A DNA stretch of 64,000 nt from Rhytidiadelphus loreus. Taxonomy: Eukaryota; Streptophyta; Bryopsida; Hypnales; Hylocomiaceae. The notes under the pieces are model-generated. The model did not search any database. It saw only the letters and a list, made by a program, of their open reading frames with translations, and was not told the origin of the DNA. Of this stretch, positions 48,094 to 61,440 are shown piece by piece (within the stretch, counting starts at the first letter, position 1; each line of letters begins with the position of its first letter). The DNA is taken from positions 50,349,001 to 50,413,000 of the forward strand of contig OX344765.1 in assembly GCA_947034895.1 (NCBI GenBank), given 5' to 3'. A program made the translations under genes and the position numbers.

Positions 48094-51000
48094 TGATATA
48101 TGTGATGCTAGTGTAGGATATGTGGAAGTGGAGATGTCTTTTGGTGGATTTGAAAATGTCTTTAGATGTTGGGGTGCATGTTATTTGTTTGTGTGAATCA
48201 TAATTTAGAAATGAGAAGGTTGAGTACAGACCTTCTGTGTTGTTTTTGTTTTCTAAATAAATCTTTTAGTGCTTGCACTAAAACTTGTTGTGTATATAAT
48301 GTGGACATAATAAATAGTATAATACTAGTATGAAAATATTAACGGAGTTAGAAAACTGAATTTTGCGTGCAAAATGATTTATTGAGATGAAGGAAGTGTA
48401 TGAAAATGCTTGCGTTGTTTGTAGAAACTTAATAGTACATTTCCAAAGACAAGTGAAGTGCGCAAGTGAAGTAATGCATGAAATAACTAAAGAAAGGTGA
48501 TTTTAGAAAAGTTGGGGGTACCATAATTGCCTAAATTTTTTTTCTAGTGAATAGTTTTGCGTACTGTCATTGCACTTGGCTAAGTGCAAGAATGTCTAAT
48601 TCCTTGTTACACTCTCATCTAGCTAGTCAACAAGCAAAGACCACGTTAAGGCATCCCATAGTACAAGAATCTAGAGAGACAAGAATGCAAGAAGATCAAG
48701 AAGGCAAAAAAGATAAACAGGCATCAAATTGTAGATAAAGGTTAATGACAAACTTAGAAATCTATTTGTCTATTTAGTTTTGTAGATTGTTTATAAGTGT
48801 TTTACTTGTAATGATTAAAAATACTTAGAATTGGGCTTGTGGAGAGTGGAAACCCCTAAACCCCTCCAAACATGAACTACTCAAATGTACCACAACTTAT
48901 TATTTGTAGATGCTATCCTTATAGGCGACTAAAACAATATGTATTTCAATCTAGATTCAAAAACCAATACACCTTTGTGCCCCATAGCATTATCCACAAA
49001 CTCAATTCTTTAGCATTTAGTATTAAGTAAGGTAAATTCAATCAACCATTAGATGGGATTCAGTCCTTTGGAAGGGCCATTTTAGGTTGGTTCCCGTTGC
49101 TAGGAACCAACTTGTATTGTCTAGAAAAAAAATAATTAAAAAATATTAAAAATAAAAAAAATTCGTTCTGGAACATCCCTTTTCAAGGCAGTATTTAATC
49201 TTTTTCCAGGCATTTAGTTTCTAATACCAATATGATCACTTCATGTTTAAGATAGGCTCATCAAAAGTCTAACCATTTCATCTTTTTTCCTTTTCTAGAA
49301 AATATCAAGATCAAAGTTACATCCAATATATGTCAAAGAGAGACTATGCTCAAAAAAATGAGATCAAGAGTATAAAAAGGCATAAATTAATCCATATATG
49401 TATACAAACAAGTACTTCAAGTTAGAGTTTGTCAACTCAATGGAAGGTCAATCTTTTGCAAAAAATTCTCCAAGTATTCCAAGAGGTCGTGAGCCTCACC
49501 TGCACCCATGGAAACCAACATCACAATATGAGGTTAGTGACCGTATGCGAGGTGTCTACATCTCACGTACGCGTGTTATAGCCTTCACTTGAAATAAAAA
49601 CAGCATGCAAAGCAAAAAAACATAAGACACAATCCATTCAAAAAGTCCTCATGGGAAACCTGGTCATTAGTAGAATGCTGTGAAGAGGATGCCATATCTC
49701 ACAAAGCTCAGTGTCCAGTACTCAGAGGCAAGTAAAAAATGGACCAACAGTAGCTCAAACTTCAGCAGAACCGAAAGCTTTGGTGGGAGCCAGAGAGACT
49801 ATGAACCAAGCTGATAATGCTAAAAGACGGAAAAAACCCAATTTACCTGAAGTCCCAAACCCGTCAGATAGAGCAGCATAAGACGAAACAATAAAAATAC
49901 AGGCCTGGTGGCCAGGCCCAGCCCGTAATATAGCCAGTAAAGGTAATTAATCAACCCAAAATGGCGTCTTACATCAGAGCACTTAAATTGATCAGTTGAA
50001 TCAATGGCTTTGAGCAAGCCAGTAAGTCTGAAGCCATGCTGTTTCAAATATGGAGGCTACTACAGGGAGTCACTAATAAGACCTGCCATCAATCTCCAGG
50101 TAATTAGTATAATTAGAAGTTTTAATAAATAAAAAAGTTTGTTGAGCTAATAGACACTGGGGTCTTATGCTCATAATCCGTCATTGTTAATACTACAGAT
50201 AGTACTGAGGGCATTTCCACAAGAAAAAAATCAGATCATACATGATTTAATCCAGAAATTAAAGGATAGCAATTCCACATAAGAATACTCCATAAAAGGA
50301 AGTAAGGTACAAGCCCAAGAGTATTTTCAGATTCTGGTACTTAAATATGGAAGCTAGAAAAAAGAAAAAAGAAAAAAGAAAAAATATATATATACATAAA
50401 TAATTTTCAAAAATAATTTTTTAATGCCTGATAACGTGGTCGTCTCTCGACCACATCAACAGGCTGAGTGGTAGAGTTCCCAACTCAGGGGAACAACAGG
50501 GAACTCGCAACCCTTAACTGTAGCAAAAACTCATCTAATGCATGTTATATAATCAATTGGAAAAGATCAAAGGTTGATGAGAACTCTTAACCATACAACA
50601 CAATTCTTTACTAATTCTACAAGTGTTACAAAACACTAATAATACTCTTTTAAAATCCTATCAATGTGCTTGACAAGAACCTCATATTTTTTTGGAGGTT
50701 AGCAACAAACACGCATGTTTTTTGAAACAAGAGCACAAAAATGGGATTGTGGCCATGGGAGGTAGAATTGATTTGAAATGTATTGATGTCACAAGTAGAA
50801 CAAGTTTGTACCTTGTGCAATGGGAATGTTTTAGGAGACATTAGAGAAAATAAAAATGCTCTTTTGGGACATTCAAGAAAACATAGGCTTGACACATTGG
50901 CAAGGGTTTGGGGTTTGATTGCGGATAAGTTTCTAGAAGTTATTAAGGGTTGAGGTAAAATGCTGACTAGATGTGAAAAAAATAGGGAAAGGCTAGCCAC

Positions 51001-54000
51001 ATGGCACAATTTTGCAAAAAACAAACAAATGTAGTACTTGACATGGCATTTGAATAACATGGCATCCTACAAAGATGCTATGGCATGTTATGCCAACACA
51101 CTTTGATGCCATCTAAAAATTTTAGTACTATTTTTTTAGATGTCAACTAAGACATGAACTGAGACATCCAAATATTTTTGCAACATCTACTTCAACAACT
51201 TTGTATAATTCAAAAAATTTACATATCCTATATGGTTTGTCTTCCCTCCTACCACCCCAATTGTGTAAATAGCTTATCTTCTCATGTCAACATACTCACA
51301 ATAAATGGTGTATGGTGTATTCTATTTGGTGTATGTCTAAATTGACATTGCAAATGTCTAAAGGTCTAAGTTAATGTCTCAAAAAACTAAGACATGCACA
51401 TCAGAAGACGTTGTCTGTGATGTACAAAAGAATTAACCTCATGTCACAATTGATGTTTAGAAAAACATATGCATGTCATAGTAGATGTCCAAATAGATAG
51501 GACCTAGGGCATAGTGAATTGGATGCGTCATGAAATTTTCACTACCACGTCGTGTCCTATGTCAACAAGGGCTTGGATGAAGAAGATTGAAGAATGGTGT
51601 TTTTGAGATAAAAACATGCCAAGAGCTCAACAACGCAATTGAGTTGTTAAGATTCCCTTTCAATCAAAAGATTTTTTATCCATCGGATATTATAGGAAGT
51701 AACAACAAGTAAACCTTCTTGTGAAAAGTGCAAAGTAAGAATATAAACTTGCACTTAATGTTTGGAACCCTCTTAAAGATCATATGAAAAAAATTGGATT
51801 TTTCTAAATTATAGAAGTTAGTTTTTTGGAAAGTCAATTGCTTTTATCAATGTTGGAAAATTCCTAGAAATTATCCATATTACAATAAGATTTCATTTGA
51901 AATCAAGATAGAATGCTTAGTGATAATAAAGCGCCCTAACAAATTTCAAGGCATTCTGACACCAACAAGTACATAAACAAATAACTCCAATGATTTCTAG
52001 CAAGTTTTAAGCAAATCTGAGGCATTGACCAGAGCCACAAGAGTATATGACAACCAATTGAAGCCAACAAACATTTTGAATACTCCAAAAAAATCAAAAT
52101 TCTTGAAAAATGTAAATTTCTTCATCTATGATTTTATGGTTTTTTATTTTGATAATTTGCTGATTTTTATAAATCCAAATGATTTGAAAAGAAGGAAGAT
52201 GGGGGCAAATAGGCTAATTTAGGCCTTCTAAAGCCAATGTCACAATTTGTTTAGCATTTGAATATTTCCTTCTAAAAGTTAGAAATTAGTTCAACAATAA
52301 ATTTGACTTTTTTAGTAATTAGTAGTTAACCAACTAAAAATCTTGGGGAGGTCCTAAAAATTTACAAAAGGCCACCCTTTCTTTTTTCAAACCACCTCCA
52401 TTTTTAATGTTGAACTTTTTATTAATGTTTTGTCTACATAGTGTTTTGGGCTAATATGGACATTTCTTGTCTACATAGTTGTTTTAGAGCACTTTGCTTA
52501 TTTCATAGGTGTTTTGGTGCACACTTTGAAGGACATAGGGGCCCCTTCAAACTTTGGCACCTTGTTTCTTGTTTATATGTTTTATAGCACTTGCACACTA
52601 ATATTTTTGATTTTGTGGATTTTATTTGAGTTTTTAGGTCTTTGTTTCTTCATTGTTGTTTTGCACTAGCTCCTTGGTGTAGAAATCTCCATTTTGGAGA
52701 AATTCCCCTAGAGCCTTGACCTACAAAATTGTTTTCCGTATCAAATGTTCTTCCGTTTCTCATTTATTTTTAAAATTCTAAGCCATTGCAAAACTTTGAC
52801 CTTGCATTGTGATATTTACCTTTTTGTTCTAGTTTTATTTTTGTAAGTTCTATACAATGAAGTTTTGACTGAGCTACATGTATCTATTTATTCCTTAAAA
52901 GATCTATTTTTTCAATTTTTTTTTCTCTTAAACATTCATTATCACTACAAAGTTTTAACCCTATAAATCCTTCTTCTTTTGACAACGTTGTGTCATAGGA
53001 ATTGTAGTAGTATTTATCTAAGTTCCGCTAATTAAACTAAATTAATGTTTGACCTTATGAAAGTAAGAACCACGATGTGATAGGTGCCCAAAACTTGAAT
53101 TAAAAAAATCAAGAACACCTAGCCCACTAGAGAGACCAGCTACCAAAGCACCCAATAAGCCAAAGTAGAAAGCTACATGGTAGCCTAGGCGAGTGTGAGC
53201 CCCTATGATGCCACTTTGGTCTCAAAAAAAATTCACTTTTCTTTAATATTAGTAGAATTTATGGTAAAAAAATTCATTAAAAAAGTGTTGAAACCTTAAT
53301 TGATAGAAATCCATGCCAATAAAATGTTTTACTCTTGAAGCTTACAATGCCTAAAATACTCTAATTCCTCACTTTTAGGATATGATTAAGTATATGAAAG
53401 AAAAATTAGGTGTTTGAGAGATAGCTAGGCCTAACAACAATGAGATTTCCATTAAAGAATAAGGATTGAACCAAACCTTCAAGTCTATGTGACAGAGCCT
53501 AGCTAAATAAAAAATAGTAGTTCACAATAGAAAAATCATTTTAGCTTTACATATACTTGTAGTTGGCTAAATTAGAAGTTACTATAGATTAAAAATTTGA
53601 TGCTTTTTGAGTTAATTGATAAATAGACCCAACCAAGACAATTTTAAAGGGAAATATAGTGAGAAATGAAGTCAAATAGACATGTAAATGTGGAAAAGAC
53701 TATTAGACAACCATATGAGGAGTTAGGGTTAACCTTAACCGCAATAGTTAGACAAATTGTTAGTTAACAAAGAGTTAGTTACAGTCAAAAGATATAAGAC
53801 TAATGGACAATCATTTTTTTTCTCTCTTGGCTTGCAATGATTGTTCACATGTACTTGTGCAATCCTTCAAAATCAATGTAATTTTGTCTATTCGTCTATA
53901 TGTAATCCTTGTGTAGCTAGTGATTGGCTTGGTCTAAATGTCAAGCAAATTAGCTAGTGATTGGCGTTTGTTCTTTTATTCTTTTTGTCTCTTTAATAGT

Positions 54001-55791
54001 CGAGAGCCTATTTCTTTGACAATTTAGCTTTGTTCCTTTCTAAGAAGTACGGTCTTTTGAATGAACTTGAATTGCTAGTGCATGGCATTCTTTTGCATTT
54101 TGGACAATCAACCAAGGATTGGTATTGTCTTTTAATTTAGTTTTAGGTCTATTACACAAAAGCTCAATTCTTGGTTATATATTATGATCAAGTGTTAGCA
54201 ACCCATAGTTTAGTGTTAGAGTGTTAAGTGGTTCAATTGTCAGTGATTGGCAATTATTTTTTTGGTTATCTTGGTCTATTAGTCCAAGTGAAGATCAATG
54301 CTGATTTAACCCTGGAGCGCTCCGACATCCAATTTTTGAATGATGTATAGATTCAAAATTAGACTTCTTTCTTGTTACAGCTTGGATGAAAGTCATTATA
54401 ATTTTTAGAGATACTTTATGAAGTTGTGGTCCTACCCAAGGGTTGGATTTGGTATTACTAGAGTATATATTTTTCTAAAATTACAAATCTGGAAGTATGT
54501 GAAGTGGTTGACTTGTGTTGATTCTAGTTCAAACTTGGAATTGCAAAAATGAGGTCATAGACTCAAAGAACAAAAAATTCCAAAAGTATTTCATGTCAAG
54601 AAAACCTCATTTCAAATCCTTTCCAACAAAATTTACCTCAAAAATGATAATATTTTGCTTGTAATTGAATTTAGAAGGTATTTTGAATTTTTCCTTTCAA
54701 AATTTATAGAAAAATATTGGTGATAGCATTGGTGAATCTAATTGTATGGATAGAATCTAAAAGTAAAACTCTACAATTTCTATTTGCATCTCAATTCCGA
54801 GCTCAATTCCAAAACATTCTTCCAAATAGTACTTTATGATGATTTTTCCGAAATTGTCAATTTTGGAGATGAGTCTGGATGCTTAGGGGCTAAGTTGGAA
54901 ATTTAGACATTATTATCCAGTGTCAATTGGATGAGTAAGAAAGCTGCTTAGTGTTTGGTGAGTGCAATAATTGTCAAATTGTGTGAGTAATTGAATTTGT
55001 GTCATTAGAGGAGATTCAACCCCTCTACAAGGCTATGAGTTCCTTTGGGCTAGAAACAGCCTTACAGTAGTTCGCAGGTGCTGCTTGATGTGGCAAGGCG
55101 ACTGCCACATCAAATTTTATCTTATTTTTTTAAGAAAAATAAATAAATTTCAACTCATTGTTTCATTTTAAAATTTTCAAAAAAAAGAAAATCTACTAGC
55201 GGCTGTTTCTTGGACTAATAGGGGAACAACATCGGAAACAGGCCTGAAACGGCCCTATTGACCCCCCAAATCTCATCTAATGCGTTGTAGTCAAATTGGT
55301 TGTGAAGAAGTTTTGACTTAAGGAATTAGCTAGTGATTGGCGGTTTAAGTCTTTGATTAAAATAATTAAGTCCCTACATTTCTTGAGGTTGAGTAAGTTG
55401 TGAGTGAAAATTGAATTAAGTTTAAGCCAAAGAGTGGCTAATCAAATTCTAGGTAAATTAATGTGAGTGATTGATGTTCTCAATGTCAAGTAGACTATGA
55501 GCAAAATCAAGATCAAGATTGTGTTAAGAAAGAGCATTATCTTTTGTTCTTGTTTGTGTCTATTAGCTTGAGTTGATTTTGTTTCATGTTATATTTCATT
55601 GTATAACCAATGATTGGTGTAAATTTTATGAAGCGGGCAAATTGATAAAGTATTGGTTATTTCAGTATTGTAAAAAGTCATCTTTATGTTGAAGTCAATT
55701 AGTCCATGTGAGAGAATTGGGATTATAAGTTTAGCTAGTGAATGGTGTGAGTGTTTCTAACTCCACCCTTAAGTCAGAAAGTTGCACACAG
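48094..55791. other. 7.7-kb gene-free AT-rich region
   Basis: No gene is supported. A perfect hairpin TTGCACTT-ggct-AAGTGCAA lies near 48570. A purine-rich microsatellite lies at 50355-50395. Scattered ATGTCT/AGACAT motifs cluster at 51100-51500. AGTGATTGGC, often as GCTAGTGATTGGC, recurs near 53919, 53956, 54242 and 55332. A minus-strand window near 53072-53221 stays open for about 50 hydrophobic codons (GYHVAFYFGLLGALVAGL) and could be a relic of a membrane-protein exon. A possible exon-like ORF at 49398-49592 is unassigned. Confidence 0.4.
50463..50515 (+). other. tRNA-like (A-box) motif
   Basis: GGCTGAGTGGTAGAG matches a tRNA A-box. The downstream GGGAACTCGCAACCC is only a poor B-box. 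It may be a decayed tRNA-derived SINE. Confidence 0.25.
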
Positions 55792-57485
55792 GTTCTAGCG
55801 GCATAAGTTAATGGTTTAATTGGGTGAATGGTAAACTTAGTGTTCTTTGGCCTTCCAAGCAATGGACACTTTGTTATGTTGATTTGACCTAAATTAAGTA
55901 CTTCAAAACACTCTAATAGTTAAGAAGTGAAGGTTGTTGAGAGTTAGTTAATTGTGATTTAAACTTCTAGCTAAACTAAAATTCTACCTAAACTAAATCA
56001 AAGAATACAATTTGCCCTTTCCAAAATGGTAAAGCAAGTTGGATTCTGATATTCCTAATGAAAGTTATGTGTGGATGAAATTCGTACCTAATTCTATCCT
56101 AAAAACTTCATCTGTCAACTAAAAATAGCAAAATAATATAATATAAATCCAAATTTCAGGGTTGAAAGGTTGATTAATTTAACTAATGGAATTTTTTAGA
56201 GAAAACCTAATTTTGACCTATTTTAAGATTTTTCATCCAAAATTAGGTCAAATCTTCATCCACTCTTTTATCCTTCAAATTAAAGTAATTTTAAAAGTAA
56301 AAGGTGGATTTGGAATCTTCAAAAGATTCTCTAAAAGATTATGGTTTCAAAAGATTCCCTAGTTGTGCCTTGAGAATATTCCTAATTGTTCTTTAATTAA
56401 TCCTAATTCTAAGTTATTATTCTAATTTTAGTGAATTTTTAGGGTTTTATGGTTTTTATGAGTAAAGTGATTAATTAACTTCTTGTTAAGATAAAAAGTA
56501 AGAATTTAGAACTTTTAGGTGAAAATTTTTAAATGGATGAAAATTCCCCTTGGTTGGATGGAATTCCTTCCTTTAATAATTTTCAAGTAGATAAATTAGG
56601 TTTTGACTTTCCCTAATTATTCTAATATTCCCTAAGTTCCTAAATTAAATTAGATTCCTTTTGAGATTCTTTTGGATGAGATTACTATTTCGTTTTCCAA
56701 ATTAATTCAAAGTTAATCTAATTATTACTTTTTACGATTTTAGATAAATTTTCAAAGGTTTTCTAACAATTTAAATTCTACTAGCTATTGGATTCTCAAT
56801 GATTAATTTTGTTAGTTTTAATTTTCTAATCTAAATTTTAAAAGAATGAAAGCGAAAGAAAAGACAAAAGATAAATTTTGAAATCATACCTCGGTGTCAA
56901 GAATGTCGATCGTCCCGTCATCGCAAAACACCATCATAATTGTCTCCTCGAAATTCTCCATTGTCTTTCATGAATTTGAAAGAAATCTTAGTATTATTGT
57001 TTCTAAACCTATCTAAAAAATCCAAGTTTGTTAGGTTTGGCAATTTAAAACTAATCCTTTGATTTTAGGAATTTAAATTAAATGATAAATTTAATTCATT
57101 TTTCCCAAGTTTTCAATGAAAAGTAGTTTTATTTGATTGCCAAATTTTTAAATAGTTGTTTTGTTAAATATTCCAAAATATTAGTTGTTGTTTGTTTTTA
57201 TTGTTTTGGCTTATTAGGCCTAATAAAACAAATCCCCCAAACTACAAACAAACAACTAATTTGGCTTTGGAATCATAATTAATGACTAAAACCAAATGGA
57301 TGAATAGTATTCTAATAAAATAATAAAAAATAATAAAAAACAAATCTATCAATGAATAGTAGAAGGAATAACTTCTAACAACAAAGCCAATTATGAATAG
57401 TGATATTCTTTTTAAATGAATTTTCTATTCGAACATTCCCCACGTTTCTAAATTCTTTCCTATATCATGTTCTTCATTCTTCTTC

Positions 57486-57667
57486 CACTATTAGAAAACG
57501 CTGAAATTTCAACACAACTCTGTTGATTCGGTCGCGTTGTTCCGGTCACTGTACAACCAAACTCTGTTGAAATCTGTTGAAATCAACAGAATTTGGTTGT
57601 ACAGTGACCGGAACAACGCGACCGAATCAACAGAGTTGTGTTGAAATTTCAGCGTTTTCTAGTAGTG
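57486..57667. mobile_element. Near-perfect CACTA-type hairpin, 182 bp
   Basis: It starts CACTATTAGAAAACGC and ends GCGTTTTCTAGTAGTG, with TTC duplicated on both sides. The arms of about 85 bp differ at only about two positions, so the insertion is young. A transcript would fold into one long duplex. Confidence 0.9.
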
Positions 57668-58060
57668 TTCCTTCCCCATTTCCTTAGTTGTTTTATGGAA
57701 GATTAGGAATTTAGAAGTTGTCAAACCGAGAGAGATGTAGGTGCAATAGAGAATTGTTGTTTAGAATTTCAAAGCTTTAGTTCCACTTATGCCAAGGTCA
57801 CTCTTTAGTATGGTATTACGATAGTTTTAATGGTTCAATTTCAACACAACAAGAATTTTATTCAAAGACAATTAATTGTTTTGCTTACCTTTGGTTTTGG
57901 GGGTGCTTGGATTTCAACTTCTGGTGAGGGCTTAGCCCTGTGGCTTCTCACCGAAATTTGGATACACGCTGGAGTTGTGGCCTCTCACCGAGGCCTGGCT
58001 ACACACTGAAGCTGGCTCGGTGGTGGGAGGACGCGTGTCTTCCTTTCACGCTCCGCTGCT

Positions 58061-58215
58061 CGTTCCCGACCATTCCCCTGGCTCGCTCCCGGCTGTTCGT
58101 TCCCGACCGTTCCCCTGGCTCGCTCCCGGCTGTTCGTTCTCGACCATTCCCCTAGTTCGCTCCCGGCTGTACCCTTGGCTCGCTCCTAGCTGTTCCTCTG
58201 GCTTGCTTCCGGCTG
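58061..58215. repeat. 37-bp GC-rich tandem repeats in element B
   Basis: Units starting CGTTCCCGACCATTCCCC begin at 58061, 58098 and 58135, followed by shorter degenerate units built on GGCTCGCTCC. The ORFs at 57940-58334 come from this repeat. Confidence 0.85.
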
Positions 58216-58472
58216 TAACTGGCTGCCACGTGTCGCTCTGTCGATGCTCCCCCGCTTGTTCCCTGCTGCCGTTCTTTGCCTTCTGTGCCTTCGGGCTGAA
58301 ATTTCAGGAGTTGAGACCAAACTCGATACACTGAAAGTTTAACCAGATTTTGTAATGCTAACCCTTTATGCAAATCAGTACCTTAATTAATCATGGAAAG
58401 ATTAATTTGATGAAAACCACCAACTAAACCAAAACAACTACTTTTGATAAAATTAAGAACAAACAATTCCAA

Positions 58473-58622
58473 CACTACTAGAAAATTCTGTTTTTTTGTT
58501 GATTTGGACGTGTTGATTTGGACAAAAATCAATAGTTTTTTGTTCAAATCAACACTTTACTGTTGATTTCTGTCCAAATCAACACGTCCAAATCAACAAA
58601 AAAACAGAATTTTCTAGTAGTG
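58473..58622. mobile_element. CACTA-type foldback MITE, 150 bp
   Basis: It starts CACTACTAGAAAATTCTG and ends CAGAATTTTCTAGTAGTG, with CAA on both sides. The interior is built from GTTGATTTGGAC and its complement. Nested in element B. Confidence 0.88.
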
Positions 58623-58894
58623 CAAATTCAAATTAAATGAACAATCAATGGCAAAGTTGGCAATCAATTACCTCCACCACGTGTTTAACACGAAAAGGAG
58701 AAAGATCAACAAAGTTTGGCACTTAAATAAGCTTCCATGGAATCTTATTTGTTGTTAAGTCAAAGCTTTGCTATATAGGGCCAACCAGAGATTAGTATTT
58801 TTCACAAGGGCAAGTTTTTAACCCTAGGAAGTCAAGGCTTTGCCGTACAACCCACAAATTAATGTTTTCTGTAAAGTTAAATTTTAAATCTTAA

Positions 58895-59170
58895 AGTCAA
58901 AGCTCCGCCGTGTGGGAGCAACCCCAGGAAATAACTGACAATTTAAATTTCAAGTACCCGTTTCCAGGTTTCAAGGTCAAAGCTCCGCCGTGTGGGAGCA
59001 ACCCCAGGAAATAATTGAAAACTTAAATTCCAAGTACCCGTTTCCAGGTTTCAAGGTCAAAGCTCCGCCGTGTGGGAGCAACCCCAGGAAATAACTGACA
59101 ACTTAAATTCCAAGTACCCATTTCCAGGTTTCAAGGTCAAAGCTCCGCCGTGTAGGAGCAACCCTAGGAA
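58895..59170. repeat. 80-bp tandem repeats with CAAAGCTCCGCCGTG
   Basis: AGCTCCGCCG occurs at 58901, 58981, 59061 and 59141, exactly 80 bp apart, with nearly identical sequence between. Similar single motifs lie upstream near 58755 and 58830, and at 15343, 15507 and 15625 in element A. Confidence 0.92.
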
Positions 59171-59217
59171 TAACCAGTATCCAAAGATCCAAGCTAGTAT
59201 TTTGAAACTTAATTCTT

Positions 59218-59335
59218 AAAGGAGGTACACATGACAGTGTTTAACCGAACATTAAAAACTAATTTCCAAAATTCAAGGCAAAGTTTTAAGTTTAATCACT
59301 AAAGGAGGTACACATGACAGTGTTTAACCGAACAT
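59218..59335. repeat. 83-bp two-copy repeat
   Basis: The block starting AAAGGAGGTACACATGACAG at 59218 recurs at 59301. It follows the 80-bp repeats and shows that this part of element B is prone to local duplication. Confidence 0.85.
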
Positions 59336-61440
59336 TAGCAACTATTCAAACCAAACACCCGTTATACAACAAGTTTTGGCACGTGGTGATGCTCAAAACC
59401 TTTTGGCAAAGTCTAGCTTTGCCACTTTAAAGTTTTAAGTTCATAGACTATTCTCAATTCACACAAATGGTTGGTTAGTATCCAAAAGAACAATAAAATC
59501 AACTAGAGTTTGGGAACTACTCCCACAACTCCCAAAATATCAAAGTTTTGGGGCTTGAAGCCTCCAAATTCAAGAAATAAGTGAGTTAACACAAACAATA
59601 CTAGAGTTAGGGGATTTCCTCCACCTAAACTCTTGAAAAGCAAAGTTTTGGGACTTGAAGCCTCCAAATTCAAACAAGAAAAGAAAATAAAGCTTTGAAG
59701 GGGCCCTCCGGACCTTCAAAGTACAAGAGAGAACAAGAAAATAGAAGAAAATAGCCAAAATTTGGCTTTAAAAGTGCTCCGACAAGTGTCGGTAGCACGA
59801 CAAGAGCAACAACAAGAATGAAACAAAGAATGAGGGCCACGAACAACCTTGAGGAAGGGCCTTATATACTCGCTCCCGGCCTCCCCGGTAAGTCGTTCGT
59901 AAAATAATCTTCACTTTCAATCTAGATATTTTGCTAAACTACCTAAACGTATTTTCAAAATAATCTTTGTTTAATGGGAAGGAAGGTTCTCAAGCGAGTT
60001 CCTTCTAGGCCCTAAATGGCCTTAGAATCTTTTCCCAAATCAAATATTTGATTTTCCCAAAGATATTTTGAAAATCTACCTAATTAACCAAGATATTTTG
60101 TGTTTTAATCTAGGGTTAGTTCTAAATTGGCTTTCTTTAGTCCAAAAGATGGCTTCTTACGCAAGACAAGTATCTTGGGCAAATCCAATCTTCGATTTTA
60201 CAAGAGATATTTGCAAAATCCACCCAGATTAATCCAAAATTACCTTTTAAAAGTCAAACTAAGGGCTGACCCTCTCTATCTTTTGAGGGACAACTCAAAA
60301 CTGAAAACAAACTACGCCATCGTGTTCAGAAGACCCCAATTAGCCTAAGGGACCCCTTACCCCTATCTCTCCAGCCGTTTTAAAGCGCAAATTTGAGTCA
60401 CGGTAACTCAGAACAAAAGTTAAAAAGCTAACTTTTTGAGTTTGCGTCTTTTGATGAAACTGTTGGTCCTGGGTGGTTTAGAATATTCGTGGGAGTAAGA
60501 ATTGACCCTTGAAACACTCCATTCGGACACCGCTAGCTCCTGGTTCGCCGATCAACCCGCCGCCAAGTTGTAAATTCTTGTAAAATTCGTTGTCGGTCCT
60601 GATTCTGGTACTTGGGAATGTCGGAATGTCTTCAAACTTGACAGGGCTCTTTATTGGCACACAAAACACTATCCTAATTTTTAGTAAGATTTTACCGCAA
60701 CATTGGTAATTTCTAGGAATTTACGAATGCAGTTTTAAGCTGTTGACTTCTGATGGAGTCATCGTGGAGTTTTGTAAAATCCCGAAACTTTTGGCCATCT
60801 ACTAAAAGATGTCCATCAACTAAGGGCAAAACCAAATCTCCAATAAGAATGCTATTTTTAGCAATTCTTTAATAATTTCCACCCGGGGGGGAAATTATTC
60901 TTAATACCGGGGGAATCTTGGATGATCGGGCTTCTATTTGACCTCCTGGCATGCTTTGACCTAGAAAAGCACCTCTCTGTATGTTCCAATCATCATTTCC
61001 TCCATCTTGATCTGCGAATGACTATATTTCTCAAAGTTACCTGCAAACAATAAATCTAACTCTTTCGAGTTGGATTTGGACTGACTCGAACTAGACTCTA
61101 ACTATTAACCAGTTTGTTACATGTATACTTATAGCTGTTGTATTACATGAACAAGACACTAGAACTGGTTAACTCTCAAATTCTCACATCGCTCGAAATT
61201 ACTAACTTAACTACTTATTTATACTAATAAGACCTAAAATTAGTGAAAATGTAACGTCTTACGTGTTTCACGCATTTAAGGCCATTACACACCTCTTTGG
61301 TAGGGACTTCTACCAAAACCCACAATAATTGTATTTTTATATGTTTTTTCCTATTTTTCACTCAAAAATTAACTAAAAATCGCGAAAAATAAGTTCAGAG
61401 TTCCAAGTGCCAACTTGAAGGCTCACAAATGGTTGTACAG

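Larger units (their letters stand above)
55792..61440. mobile_element. Large non-coding repeat, element B (relative of element A)
   Basis: It begins CAG|GTTCTAGCGG and ends GTACAG|G, like element A, with the same order of modules. CCTTCCAAGCAATGGAC lies near 55850. An AT-rich stretch follows, then a GC-rich 37-bp tandem repeat (58061-58215) and 80-bp repeats carrying CAAAGCTCCGCCGTG. Next come CTTATATACTCGC (near 59870), CGCCGATCAACCCGCC (near 60546), CCTAATTTTTAGTAAG (near 60674) and GAGTTCCAAGTGCC before the right edge. It is longer than A partly because two CACTA hairpins are nested within it. No coding capacity is seen. Confidence 0.55.

Noticed and set aside
49398..49592. Short ORF ending before a GTTAGT donor, possibly an exon
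   Set aside because: No recognisable protein similarity and no partner exons could be identified nearby.
50650..51060. 136-codon minus-strand ORF
   Set aside because: Composition is that of random AT-rich translation with no motif or domain, and both strands stay partly open.
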